Assembly (NCBI GenBank): GCA_009922595.1
Contig: RFVC01000001.1
Location: 127,947-161,133 of the forward strand
DNA from: Gammaproteobacteria bacterium
GTDB lineage: Bacteria; Pseudomonadota; Gammaproteobacteria; Pseudomonadales; Pseudohongiellaceae
Direction of reading: 5' to 3'
DNA: 33,187 nucleotides
The notes below the pieces were generated by a model. It saw only the letters and a program-made list of their open reading frames with translations. It was not told the DNA's origin and made no database searches. A program made the translations under genes and the position numbers. Below, piece after piece: positions 7,980 to 14,830 of the stretch (positions are counted from its first letter, which is position 1; each line of letters begins with the position of its first letter).

Positions 7980-8978
7980 TCAGGTATTGACCCTGAACAT
8001 TTTCTTCCTAACCAGCTTTCGGTATTCCTTGGGTGACATCGCTATCGCTTTCCTGAACAGGGCAGAGAAATAACTATTGTCAGGGTAGCCCACGCTGTAG
8101 GCCACCTCCGCGATCCTCAGGTTGCTGGTTTTTAGGAGCTCCTGCGCATTTTCCATTCGCACCTGCTGCAAGTACTGCATGGGCGATTTCTGGGTAGCCT
8201 GTTTGAACCGCCTGTTCAGAGAACGAATGCTGATATCAAATTTTTCCGAGATTATTTCCAGCGTGATTTCCTCGTTGTAGCAGCTGTGCATCCACTCCTG
8301 GATCTCGATGATATTTTCATCGTCATGGTAATTCTGCGGTGAATTTTTCAGGAAGCTAGAAGTGTAGGAGCGTTTAACCTCGTGTGTGAAATGGCGTGAC
8401 ACCTGGTCAGCTACCGAAGCCGAGTAATAGTCCTCGATGAAATGCAGCATCACGTCGCGGACTGAATTGACGCTGCCGGCACAGTAAAGGTTACCGGACT
8501 TGGTGATGAAGCGATCCCGCTGAAGTAGCACTTCAGGATAGGTTTTCTGGAACTGAGCAAAATAATACCAGTGGGTTGTTGCCACTTTAGTGTTAAGCAG
8601 CCCTGCCTCGGCCAGGAAAAAGCTGCCCGTGCCGGCCGCACAGATCATGACATCGGTTCCCTGAAATCCAGAAAGCCATTCGGTCAGCTCTCTGTTGTTC
8701 TTGACCACGCCTAGCGGGTTGCCCCAGAGACCGGGCAGAATAATCATGTCGGTTTCTTTGATATCTGACAGTTTTTTATTACAGACCAGCTCGAGCCCAG
8801 CATTCAACTGGATGTTTTTACCGTCAAGACTCACCAGTTGCATGGCCAGCGCCTTGTCCCTGGCACCCGACTTGTTTTCTATGCGGTTGATGAGGTCAGC
8901 GGCATTAAGCATTTCTACTGGGATCGTTATGCTGGTACCAAGCACTCTGCGGTAGCCTAAAACTGTCACTTTCAGCAT
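7980..8978 (-). CDS. GlxA-type AraC family transcriptional regulator
   Basis: The 332-residue protein joins an N-terminal DJ-1/PfpI-like domain (about 1-190) to a C-terminal AraC DNA-binding domain (about 225-325). In the first domain, 'DMIILPGLWG' and 'ICAAGTGSFFLAEAGLL' carry Cys113 at the nucleophile-elbow position, followed by 'ATTHW', the usual GlxA signature. The AraC part shows 'ITLEIISEKFDISIRSLNRRFKQ' and 'IAEVAYSVGYPDNSYFSALFRK', both helix-turn-helix units intact. Its ATG lies inside the last codons of greB (ATGCTGA overlap), so the two are coupled. The effector and target genes are unknown. Confidence 0.88.
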   Translation of the reverse strand: MLKVTVLGYRRVLGTSITIPVEMLNAADLINRIENKSGARDKALAMQLVSLDGKNIQLNAGLELVCNKKLSDIKETDMIILPGLWGNPLGVVKNNRELTEWLSGFQGTDVMICAAGTGSFFLAEAGLLNTKVATTHWYYFAQFQKTYPEVLLQRDRFITKSGNLYCAGSVNSVRDVMLHFIEDYYSASVADQVSRHFTHEVKRSYTSSFLKNSPQNYHDDENIIEIQEWMHSCYNEEITLEIISEKFDISIRSLNRRFKQATQKSPMQYLQQVRMENAQELLKTSNLRIAEVAYSVGYPDNSYFSALFRKAIAMSPKEYRKLVRKKMFRVNT

Positions 8979-9490
8979 GATCTGGTCTCCGGCGGCTGGT
9001 AACTGAGGCCGACTATTTCGTAATGGTGAATGCCAGAGGGTGTCTTGATGGTAATTTCATCATCAAGGTTTTTCCCCAACAGTGCCTTGCCAAGAACGGA
9101 GTCGATGCTGATGTAGTTTTTTGCCGGGTCTATTTCGTCGGGGCCTACCAAGCGGTAGGTGACGGTAGTCTGATCCTCCGTGTAGAGTTCCACCCAGGCG
9201 CCAAAATATACCTTGCTGGTATCAGACGGCAGCTGGTCGACGACGTTGAGTACATCCAGCCGTTTTCTCAGGTAACGCACCCGGCGATCGATTTCGCGCA
9301 GCCGCTTTTTTCCGTAAATGTATTCGGCATTCTCCGAGCGGTCGCCCAGTGCCGCCGCATCAGAGACCTGTTGCGTCACCTTTGGGCGTTCCTCTTTCCA
9401 GAGAAAATGCAACTCATCTTTTAGCTCCTTTTCACCTTCAGGGGTGATGTAAGCTGACATCGGTTTTGCGGGTGCTCGGTAACGGGACAT
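8972..9490 (-). CDS. greB: Transcription elongation factor GreB
   Basis: This encodes 172 residues. The N-terminal coiled coil contains the near-diagnostic 'AAALGDRSENAEYIYGKKRL' with the acidic tip that enters the RNA polymerase secondary channel and stimulates transcript cleavage in stalled complexes. 'REIDRRVRYLRKRLD' continues the coil, as in GreB rather than GreA. The C-terminal FKBP-like domain has 'SIDSVLGKALLGKNLDDEI'. The C-terminal tail 'YQPPETRSC' is slightly extended where it overlaps the regulator gene. It follows dinB by 9 bases. Confidence 0.92.
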   Translation of the reverse strand: MSRYRAPAKPMSAYITPEGEKELKDELHFLWKEERPKVTQQVSDAAALGDRSENAEYIYGKKRLREIDRRVRYLRKRLDVLNVVDQLPSDTSKVYFGAWVELYTEDQTTVTYRLVGPDEIDPAKNYISIDSVLGKALLGKNLDDEITIKTPSGIHHYEIVGLSYQPPETRSC

Positions 9491-9499
9491 TGTCTTTCT

Positions 9500-10555
9500 T
9501 TAGAAATTCTTGAATTCAAGTTGTGAATATAAAGGGGCCTCTTTCATCCGTACGCCCAGCCCTAGCAGCCTGACCGGTTTATTACCGCGCTCAAACCCTG
9601 TTTGGCACAAGCGCTTGAAGCCATTAAGGTCAAGACTGGTAGCGCTTTGCTCTACGGTGGTAGAGACAAAATCGTTGAACTTGATTTTAACGAACTGTTT
9701 GCCGATGGTGACTTTCTTTTTTGATTTATGGATGCGTTCTTCCAGTTTTTCCAAGAGCGTGGGAAGGGTGGATATGCAGGTGTCCAGGCTTGGAAGGTCC
9801 TCGGGAAAGGTATGCTCCACGCTGATGGATTTCCTTCTGCCCTCTGTCTGCACCGGTCTCTCATCAATCCCCCTGCAGAGCGTGTAAAGCGTTTCACCAA
9901 AACTGCCGAACATTTCGATGAGCTCAGTTTTCTTATAGGCCTGCATATCGCCGCAGGTCTCAATACCATACGATTCCATCTTTCGGGCGGTAACCTTACC
10001 CACGCCATATAGTTTGCGGATAGGTAGCGTCTGCACAAATTCATCAACATCGTCCGGGGTGATGACAAATTGCCCGTCCGGTTTGTTCCAGTCACTGGCA
10101 ATCTTGGCGAGAAACTTATTTGGGGCTATGCCGGCAGACAGGGTGACCCCGATTTCCTTTCGAACTCGGCCGCGTATTTCTCTGGCAATTAGGGTACCGC
10201 TGCCCTTGCACTTTTTCGTGTCCGAAACATCTAGAAAGGCCTCATCTAGGGACAGCGGCTGAATGTGCTCGGAGTAGTCACTAAAAATAACGTGCATCTG
10301 CTTCGATGCTTCACGGTATTTCTCCATGTTGCCGGGAATAATGATTAGGTCACGGCATTTGCGCTTGGCCGTGGAAGAGGCCATGGCAGAGTGAACCCCA
10401 TACTGCCGTGCTTCGTAGTTGCAGGTAGCAATGACGCCGCGGCGATCTTCAGAGCCGCCCACGGCCACGGGATGACCCGCCAGTGCCGGGTCATCGCGTA
10501 TTTCGATGGCGGCAAAAAAACAGTCGCAGTCAGCATGTATAATCTTGCGGGTCAT
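9500..10555 (-). CDS. dinB: DNA polymerase IV (Y-family)
   Basis: The 351-residue protein is the same length as E. coli Pol IV. The catalytic acids are present: Asp9 in 'IIHADCDCFF' and Asp104-Glu105 in 'LSLDEAFLDV'. Phe14 matches the steric-gate residue that excludes ribonucleotides. The helix-hairpin-helix region ('LPIRKLYGVGKVTARKM') and a little-finger domain ('SISVEHTF') follow. It performs error-prone translesion synthesis. The protein ends 'QLEFKNF'; I do not see a canonical QL-x-LGL beta-clamp motif there. It heads the dinB-greB-regulator run. I find no LexA box (CTGT-N8-ACAG) in the 76 bases upstream. Confidence 0.93.
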   Translation of the reverse strand: MTRKIIHADCDCFFAAIEIRDDPALAGHPVAVGGSEDRRGVIATCNYEARQYGVHSAMASSTAKRKCRDLIIIPGNMEKYREASKQMHVIFSDYSEHIQPLSLDEAFLDVSDTKKCKGSGTLIAREIRGRVRKEIGVTLSAGIAPNKFLAKIASDWNKPDGQFVITPDDVDEFVQTLPIRKLYGVGKVTARKMESYGIETCGDMQAYKKTELIEMFGSFGETLYTLCRGIDERPVQTEGRRKSISVEHTFPEDLPSLDTCISTLPTLLEKLEERIHKSKKKVTIGKQFVKIKFNDFVSTTVEQSATSLDLNGFKRLCQTGFERGNKPVRLLGLGVRMKEAPLYSQLEFKNF

Positions 10556-10631
10556 GTGGCTAAGTATAGCCTGATGTATTGGTATCAGCCTGTCACTCGG
10601 GGCATACTATTTGTCAAACAAGGAGAGCATG

Positions 10632-10889
10632 ATGCCTATCTATGAATTCAAATGTACGGGATGCGATGAGGGTTTCGAAAAAATCGTCAAGGTGGAAGAA
10701 ACACCGGACTGTCCGAATTGTGGCAGCAGCAAGGTGAAAAGGGTGGTGTCCTTCTCCGCCACTGTAAGTACAACCCGCTCCCGGGCAAGATCAGTAGCCG
10801 GTGCGCGCGCCAGGACCAGTGAATTGAAAAAGGAACAGGACCGAGCTCACGAGGAATACCGGCGTAAGCATATCGAGGACCACCACTAG
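10632..10889 (+). CDS. FmdB family zinc ribbon protein
   Basis: Translation from the ATG at 10632 gives 85 residues beginning 'MPIYEFKCTGCDEGFE', the standard opening of FmdB-type regulatory zinc ribbons. Cys8, Cys11, Cys27 and Cys30 make two CxxC knuckles. The C-terminal half is a basic, low-complexity helix (Arg/Ala-rich, then 'KKEQDRAHEEYRRKH'). AGGAG at 10621-10625 sits 6 bases before this ATG; an adjacent ATG at 10629 and a TTG at 10611 are less likely. The molecular role of the family is unclear despite its name. The gene converges with the next at a 4-base gap. Confidence 0.9.
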   Translation: MPIYEFKCTGCDEGFEKIVKVEETPDCPNCGSSKVKRVVSFSATVSTTRSRARSVAGARARTSELKKEQDRAHEEYRRKHIEDHH

Positions 10890-10893
10890 GGCT

Positions 10894-11736
10894 TTATTCA
10901 GTTGCGGCCCGATCCAGCAGGTCGAGAAAGTCTGACAGGTTGCCATAATCGATACTGGACGTGGAGAGTTGTGTCCCCCCGCCGTGACCCAGCTGGCCCG
11001 CCACCTTGTTCAGGATGTAGCTGGTACTCGTATTGGCATGCAGATTTTCCATGACCCGAAAATTAATGGCCAGGTGATCGGGATTTGAGGTGAGTTCATA
11101 GATATTTTCAGCCTGGCCGTCGGCGGCGCGCCCTGCAGCATGGCAGGTAACACAGCGGTACTGGATAATGTCAGGTGAAATGGTTGAGTTGAACTGTTCA
11201 ATCGCCTGTTCCCTGAATGTCGGCGTCACGACTTCATCGACAATATCAAAGCGCAAAGCGGTAGGGGTAAAGTACAGCACATCGCCGACTGTAAACCCGA
11301 TAAAAATACGATGGTTGCCGGTTCTGCCCAGCTGACCGGAGAAGACTTCCACTTCCAGTTCGCTTTCTAGTGTGACGCCTTCCAGGTAGGGCACCAGCGT
11401 TTTCAGACTGCCGTTCCAGGTGACAAAGTTGCCATCCTCGTTACGCATGGTCAGTGACGGCGGCAGGTAATCTACAAGAATAACGTCGGCAGGCATGCCA
11501 ATGTCATCAGTTTCAGGCCTGATGATTGTCTTGATGCTGACATCCTGTCCCATACTGGCACTATCCAGGGGAGTATCGTCGCTGGCCAGGGTCATGCTTA
11601 GGGTAAACGAGACATTGGTATCAAGGGAGATACCCTCGGCATCCGTGTTGCTGGCACCATTGATGTCCTTCTGCGCCAAAACGGCAATAGAGGTAGCAGA
11701 CAGCAAGACAAAAGTAAGTATTTGGCGTAACAACAT
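10894..11736 (-). CDS. Exported protein with a CxxCH haem-binding motif
   Basis: The 280-residue protein has a signal peptide (1-21, ending 'AVLAQ'). Residues about 40-170 form a beta-rich region with DUF11-like phrases: 'VSIKTIIRPETDDIGMPADV' and 'LVDYLPPSL'. From about 175 comes a short cytochrome-like segment with 'YRCVTCHAAGRA' (CxxCH at 195-199) and a late 'GQLGHGGGTQL' near 248-257. One covalent haem c is predicted, with the distal ligand undetermined. It looks like a beta-sandwich domain joined to a mini-cytochrome. It diverges from the TlpA-ApbE operon, so the two may share the control region and a periplasmic redox role. That link is inference. Confidence 0.7.
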   Translation of the reverse strand: MLLRQILTFVLLSATSIAVLAQKDINGASNTDAEGISLDTNVSFTLSMTLASDDTPLDSASMGQDVSIKTIIRPETDDIGMPADVILVDYLPPSLTMRNEDGNFVTWNGSLKTLVPYLEGVTLESELEVEVFSGQLGRTGNHRIFIGFTVGDVLYFTPTALRFDIVDEVVTPTFREQAIEQFNSTISPDIIQYRCVTCHAAGRAADGQAENIYELTSNPDHLAINFRVMENLHANTSTSYILNKVAGQLGHGGGTQLSTSSIDYGNLSDFLDLLDRAATE

Positions 11737-11815
11737 ACAATTTTAACTGTAAATGGTTTTAATCACGGCTATTTATACTCATAAATTCATGATTTGGATG
11801 CTAAATCAGCAAAAG

Positions 11816-11893
11816 ATCGGCTTTCAGGCTTATTATTGCTGGCACATGCCAAGATGTGCTGATGTATACCCTGTATTCTTTCAGAAAGCCGAT
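11816..11893. repeat. Long inverted repeat with nested hairpin
   Basis: ATCGGCTTTC (11816-11825) is exactly complementary to GAAAGCCGAT (11884-11893). Inside is a second hairpin, GCACAT (11842-11847) with ATGTGC (11854-11859). It lies in the 290-base divergent region between the CxxCH gene and the TlpA operon and encodes nothing convincing. It could be a structured leader or a remnant of a small repeat element. Confidence 0.5.
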
Positions 11894-11894
11894 T

Positions 11895-12000
11895 CTGTGA
11901 ACCAGTGTCATCGGGCCATAGCAATAAATGGCGTAAAAGTTGAGAATAAAATCCAGTTTTCATCAGACTGTGAACAAGATACACGCAAGGATGTTCACAG
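11895..12000. promoter_or_regulatory. Candidate operator: three copies of CTGTGAAC
   Basis: CTGTGAAC occurs at 11895-11902 and 11968-11975, and its exact complement GTTCACAG at 11993-12000. The last two form a perfect 8-bp dyad with a 17-base spacer, ending 28 bases before the TlpA start codon. Three copies within 106 bases in front of a four-gene operon suggest a binding site for a dimeric regulator, or a leader hairpin. The spacing does not fit CRP (TGTGA-N6-TCACA). Confidence 0.5.
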
Positions 12001-12027
12001 GGTGAGTGCAAATAATGAGTAAGGGTT

Positions 12028-12540
12028 ATGCATAAAATCAAATTAACAGTAATGTTACTAGCTGGAGCGACCATGTGCTTTATGGTGCAGGCAGCCGAGA
12101 AAGGTGAGATAGCGCCAGCAGTGGCATTGCCTTTGCTGCAGGACAGTGGTGGTCCCGTCTTGCTGGCAGAGTATGAAGGGCAGATTATCTATCTGGATTT
12201 CTGGGCATCGTGGTGTCCGCCTTGCCTAGTTTCCATGCCCATTATGAATGAAATCCGCAACCGCCTTCAGGATGAGGGTATCGCCTTTGAAGTCCTGGCC
12301 GTGAACGTGGACAGTCATCCCGAGGACGGGATTGATTTTTTACTGGACAGTCCAGTTGATTTTGTCGTGCTATCAGACCCGGAAGGGACAAGTCCGGCAG
12401 CTTACGGGGTCAGGGGTATGCCAACTTCATACCTGATTGACCCGGAGGGAAAAATCGTCATGGTGCATGAAGGATTCAAGCGCAGTGACGGTGAAAAAAT
12501 CGAACAAAAGATTCTTGAAATGGCAGGCAACTCCCAATGA
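12028..12540 (+). CDS. TlpA-like periplasmic thioredoxin
   Basis: The 170-residue protein has a signal peptide (about 1-22, 'MVQAA'). The thioredoxin fold carries the redox motif 'WASWCPPC' (Cys63, Cys66) and the cis-proline loop 'RGMPTSYLID' (Pro132). The WCPPC sequence is typical of TlpA/ResA-type reductants that reduce disulfides in the periplasm, for example in cytochrome or metalloprotein maturation. Its stop overlaps the next start (ATGA), making it the first gene of the TlpA-DUF4266-DUF3570-ApbE operon. A likely client is the neighbour lipoprotein with two Cys near its C-terminus, or the divergent CxxCH protein. Confidence 0.88.
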   Translation: MHKIKLTVMLLAGATMCFMVQAAEKGEIAPAVALPLLQDSGGPVLLAEYEGQIIYLDFWASWCPPCLVSMPIMNEIRNRLQDEGIAFEVLAVNVDSHPEDGIDFLLDSPVDFVVLSDPEGTSPAAYGVRGMPTSYLIDPEGKIVMVHEGFKRSDGEKIEQKILEMAGNSQ

Positions 12541-12758
12541 AAAAATCTCTGGCTCTACTTCCCTTGATTATTCCTGCAGGCCTCGTCTGTTCCAGCTGCC
12601 AGCCCGTGCAGGCCTGGGAGCGTGGAACGCTGGCAAAACCGGAAATGGCGATAGATGCAGATCCAATGGAAACAACGCTAAATACCCACATTTTTTTCAG
12701 CAAGGAAGCATCCAACGGTGGGCATAATGCGGCCGGCGGCGGCTGCGGCTGTAACTAG
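12537..12758 (+). CDS. DUF4266 small lipoprotein
   Basis: The 73-residue protein has an N-terminal signal (MKK and a hydrophobic core) ending in a non-ideal lipobox 'VCSSC', with Cys21 the expected lipid anchor. The following 'QPVQAWERGTLAKPEM' is the DUF4266 signature. The last third is 'FFSKEASNGG', then a Gly-rich tail 'GGGCGCN' with Cys70 and Cys72. The whole mature protein is only about 53 residues. The paired Cys in a glycine tail could bind metal or serve as a redox client of the upstream TlpA. The start overlaps the TlpA stop by 4 bases. It is found together with DUF3570 and ApbE in many Proteobacteria, from my recollection; its function is unknown. Confidence 0.88.
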   Translation: MKKSLALLPLIIPAGLVCSSCQPVQAWERGTLAKPEMAIDADPMETTLNTHIFFSKEASNGGHNAAGGGCGCN

Positions 12759-12770
12759 CCGCCTAGGATC

Positions 12771-13922
12771 ATGATGAAATCCCGTTCCTTAATTGCATTG
12801 ACTACCTCGGCTTTAGCACTGCCTGGTATTACCTCGACTGCCAATGCAGATTCTCCTCCCACTGAGTCCAGTTTCGGTTACCGCGTCTCAACCTACGAGG
12901 AAGACAACCTTCCTGAAGAATTCCTTTTCCTGGGCGACCCGGAGCGTTACGACATCACCATTCACCAGTTCCAGTTGGTGACGCCCGTGGGTGAAAATTA
13001 CGGACTTACCCTGAGCTCTAGTTATGAAAGTATGAGCGGTGCCTCGCCCTGGTATGCCTTACCGGTATTTGAGGGTGAGAAATCTATAGTGATGAGCGGG
13101 GCGACGATTCATGAGCAGCGCCGGGACTACAATCTTTCACTGCGCCGCTACCAGGACAATGGCAACTATGCTTTTAGTATCGGTACGTCACGTGAAAACG
13201 ATTACTATTCCTGGAGCGGCGGTTTTGACATAGCCCGTAATTTCAATAATGACTTGGCCACAATTGCTGGGGGCGTCAGCGTCTCCAATGACGACATCAA
13301 TCCCACGGATGCCGCGCTCTTTAACCGCGTGACCGATGAGAGCAAACGTACCTCTTCGGCTTTTGTATCGGTAAGCCAGATCATTGACCAGAATTCACTG
13401 TTCCAGTCTTCGCTGAATATGACGCGGCACAAAGGTTTCCTGACGGATCCTTACAAGCTGGGTGATACTCGTCCAGATTCCCGTACTCAGTGGGCATGGT
13501 CCAATGCCTATCGCCGCTTTGTAAATTCGCTTGATGCTGCTTTGCACCTTGACGTGCGTTTCTACAATGATGACTTTGGTGTTAACTCGCTTACACTGAA
13601 TGCAGCCTGGTATCAGAATCTAGGGGATAACTGGCAGATCACTCCCAGTATTCGTTATTACAGTCAGTCCGCAGCAGATTTCTTTACGCCGGTGAATGAT
13701 TTTTCGCTTTACGGTGTGCCGAATTCTAGTGACTACAGACTGGCCAGTTACGGCGCGGTTAGCGGGGGTCTGCAGGTGCAGACTTTCATTGATGACATGT
13801 CGCTGGTCTTTAAGATCGAACGTTACGTGACAGACGCCGACTACTCCATACACAACGGACAAAGCAGTCCTGCACTGGTTAACTTCACCAGGATGTCCCT
13901 GGGTGTCAGCTACACCTTCTGA
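12771..13922 (+). CDS. DUF3570 outer-membrane beta-barrel protein
   Basis: The 383-residue protein has a signal peptide (about 1-26, 'TSTANA'). The rest alternates polar and aromatic residues in amphipathic strands, such as 'YDITIHQFQLVTPVGENYGLTLSSSYESMSG' (read as two adjacent strands), 'RRDYNLSLRRYQDNGNYAFSIGTS' and 'NWQITPSIRYYSQSAADFF'. It ends 'LGVSYTF' with the terminal Phe used for BAM recognition. The 'ESMSGASPW' phrase is characteristic of DUF3570. A double ATG at 12771/12774 follows AGGA. It is probably the outer-membrane component of the TlpA-DUF4266-DUF3570-ApbE system. Substrate or export function is unknown. Confidence 0.88.
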   Translation: MMKSRSLIALTTSALALPGITSTANADSPPTESSFGYRVSTYEEDNLPEEFLFLGDPERYDITIHQFQLVTPVGENYGLTLSSSYESMSGASPWYALPVFEGEKSIVMSGATIHEQRRDYNLSLRRYQDNGNYAFSIGTSRENDYYSWSGGFDIARNFNNDLATIAGGVSVSNDDINPTDAALFNRVTDESKRTSSAFVSVSQIIDQNSLFQSSLNMTRHKGFLTDPYKLGDTRPDSRTQWAWSNAYRRFVNSLDAALHLDVRFYNDDFGVNSLTLNAAWYQNLGDNWQITPSIRYYSQSAADFFTPVNDFSLYGVPNSSDYRLASYGAVSGGLQVQTFIDDMSLVFKIERYVTDADYSIHNGQSSPALVNFTRMSLGVSYTF

Positions 13923-14826
13923 TCTGGATGTTGTATTTCGCCATCGCTTCCATGCGATGGGGAGTCCCTGTGAAATTCTCTTGGCAAGCAGTGATCATCA
14001 TAGTCCTGCTATTGTCCAAAGACTTGAACTCGAGCTGCAGCGGCTGGAAGCCAAATACTCTCGCTTTCAATCTTCAAGTCTTTTGTCAGCCATCAACCAA
14101 TCAGCGGGCTCAGGAAAATCAGTGAGTGTTGACGAGGAAACCGAGAGGCTGCTGGATTACGCCGATACCTGTTTTAAGGAAAGCAGCGGTCTGTTCGATA
14201 TCACCAGCGGATGTCTCAAAAAAATATGGAACTACAATGATCTTGAGGACAGGCAGGTACTGCCTGACGAGGCGGCAATCCGTAAGGCGCTTGAGAAGGT
14301 GGGTTGGGAAAAAGTGGAAAGAAAGCCTGGCGAAATTCTGCTGCCTATTAAGGGAATGGAAATAGATTTCGGCGGGATCGTAAAGGAATATGCAGCCGAC
14401 TGCGTGGCGGGTTTGGCCGATAATTTAGGGGCTGGACCCGGCATGGTGGAACTTGGGGGGGACATAAGGCTCTTTGATACAGATAAGAGCCGATCTTGGC
14501 AGGTTGGGATTCGCGATCCCCATGATGCCTACAGGCCTGCAGCAACAGTTAGGCTGCAGCAAGGAGGGCTTGCAACCAGTGGCGACTATGAGCGCTACAG
14601 TGTTATCCAGGGTAGGCGTTACAGCCACATTCTTAACCCTCTAACCGGCTGGCCCGTGGAAGGATTCAGCTCAGTTAGTGTTCTTGCTGACCAGTGCATT
14701 GTTGCCGGCAGTGCAGCCTCTATCGCAGTGATGAAAGGTGACGAGGGAGTGGCATGGCTGAAGGAGCTGGGGCTGCCCTACCTGTGTATAGATCAGGCGG
14801 GGCAGGTATCAGGAACTATGACTTAA
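13903..14826 (+). CDS. apbE: FAD:protein FMN transferase (ApbE family)
   Basis: The 307-residue ApbE-fold enzyme attaches FMN to Thr/Ser of target proteins or acts as a flavin-handling enzyme. Conserved blocks are 'FHAMGSPCEI' (17-25), 'EIDFGGIVKEYAAD' (153-166), 'ELGGDIR' (183-189), 'TSGDYERY' (225-232), 'HILNPLTGWP' (242-251) and 'AGSAASIAVMKG' (268-279). No signal peptide or lipobox is visible, so it may be cytoplasmic, unlike classical periplasmic ApbE. The GTG start at 13903 lies 20 bases inside the DUF3570 gene, after AGGA at 13890-13893, showing tight coupling. No obvious flavinylation target motif is found in the neighbours. Confidence 0.9.
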   Translation: MSATPSDLDVVFRHRFHAMGSPCEILLASSDHHSPAIVQRLELELQRLEAKYSRFQSSSLLSAINQSAGSGKSVSVDEETERLLDYADTCFKESSGLFDITSGCLKKIWNYNDLEDRQVLPDEAAIRKALEKVGWEKVERKPGEILLPIKGMEIDFGGIVKEYAADCVAGLADNLGAGPGMVELGGDIRLFDTDKSRSWQVGIRDPHDAYRPAATVRLQQGGLATSGDYERYSVIQGRRYSHILNPLTGWPVEGFSSVSVLADQCIVAGSAASIAVMKGDEGVAWLKELGLPYLCIDQAGQVSGTMT

Positions 14827-14830
14827 ATAG

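Noticed and set aside
10556-10610. CTG-N12-CAG upstream of dinB as a LexA box
   Set aside because: The spacing is two bases longer than the LexA consensus, and the flanking T and A are missing.
11840-11860. TGGCAC-like sigma-54 promoter
   Set aside because: The GG-to-GC spacing is wrong on both strands; the bases belong to a hairpin.
11968-12000. CRP/FNR site
   Set aside because: TGTGA and TCACA are present but the spacer is far longer than the 6 bases CRP needs.
11753-12022. 89-codon open frame before the TlpA gene
   Set aside because: It spans the inverted repeats and operator-like sites and has no protein-like pattern.
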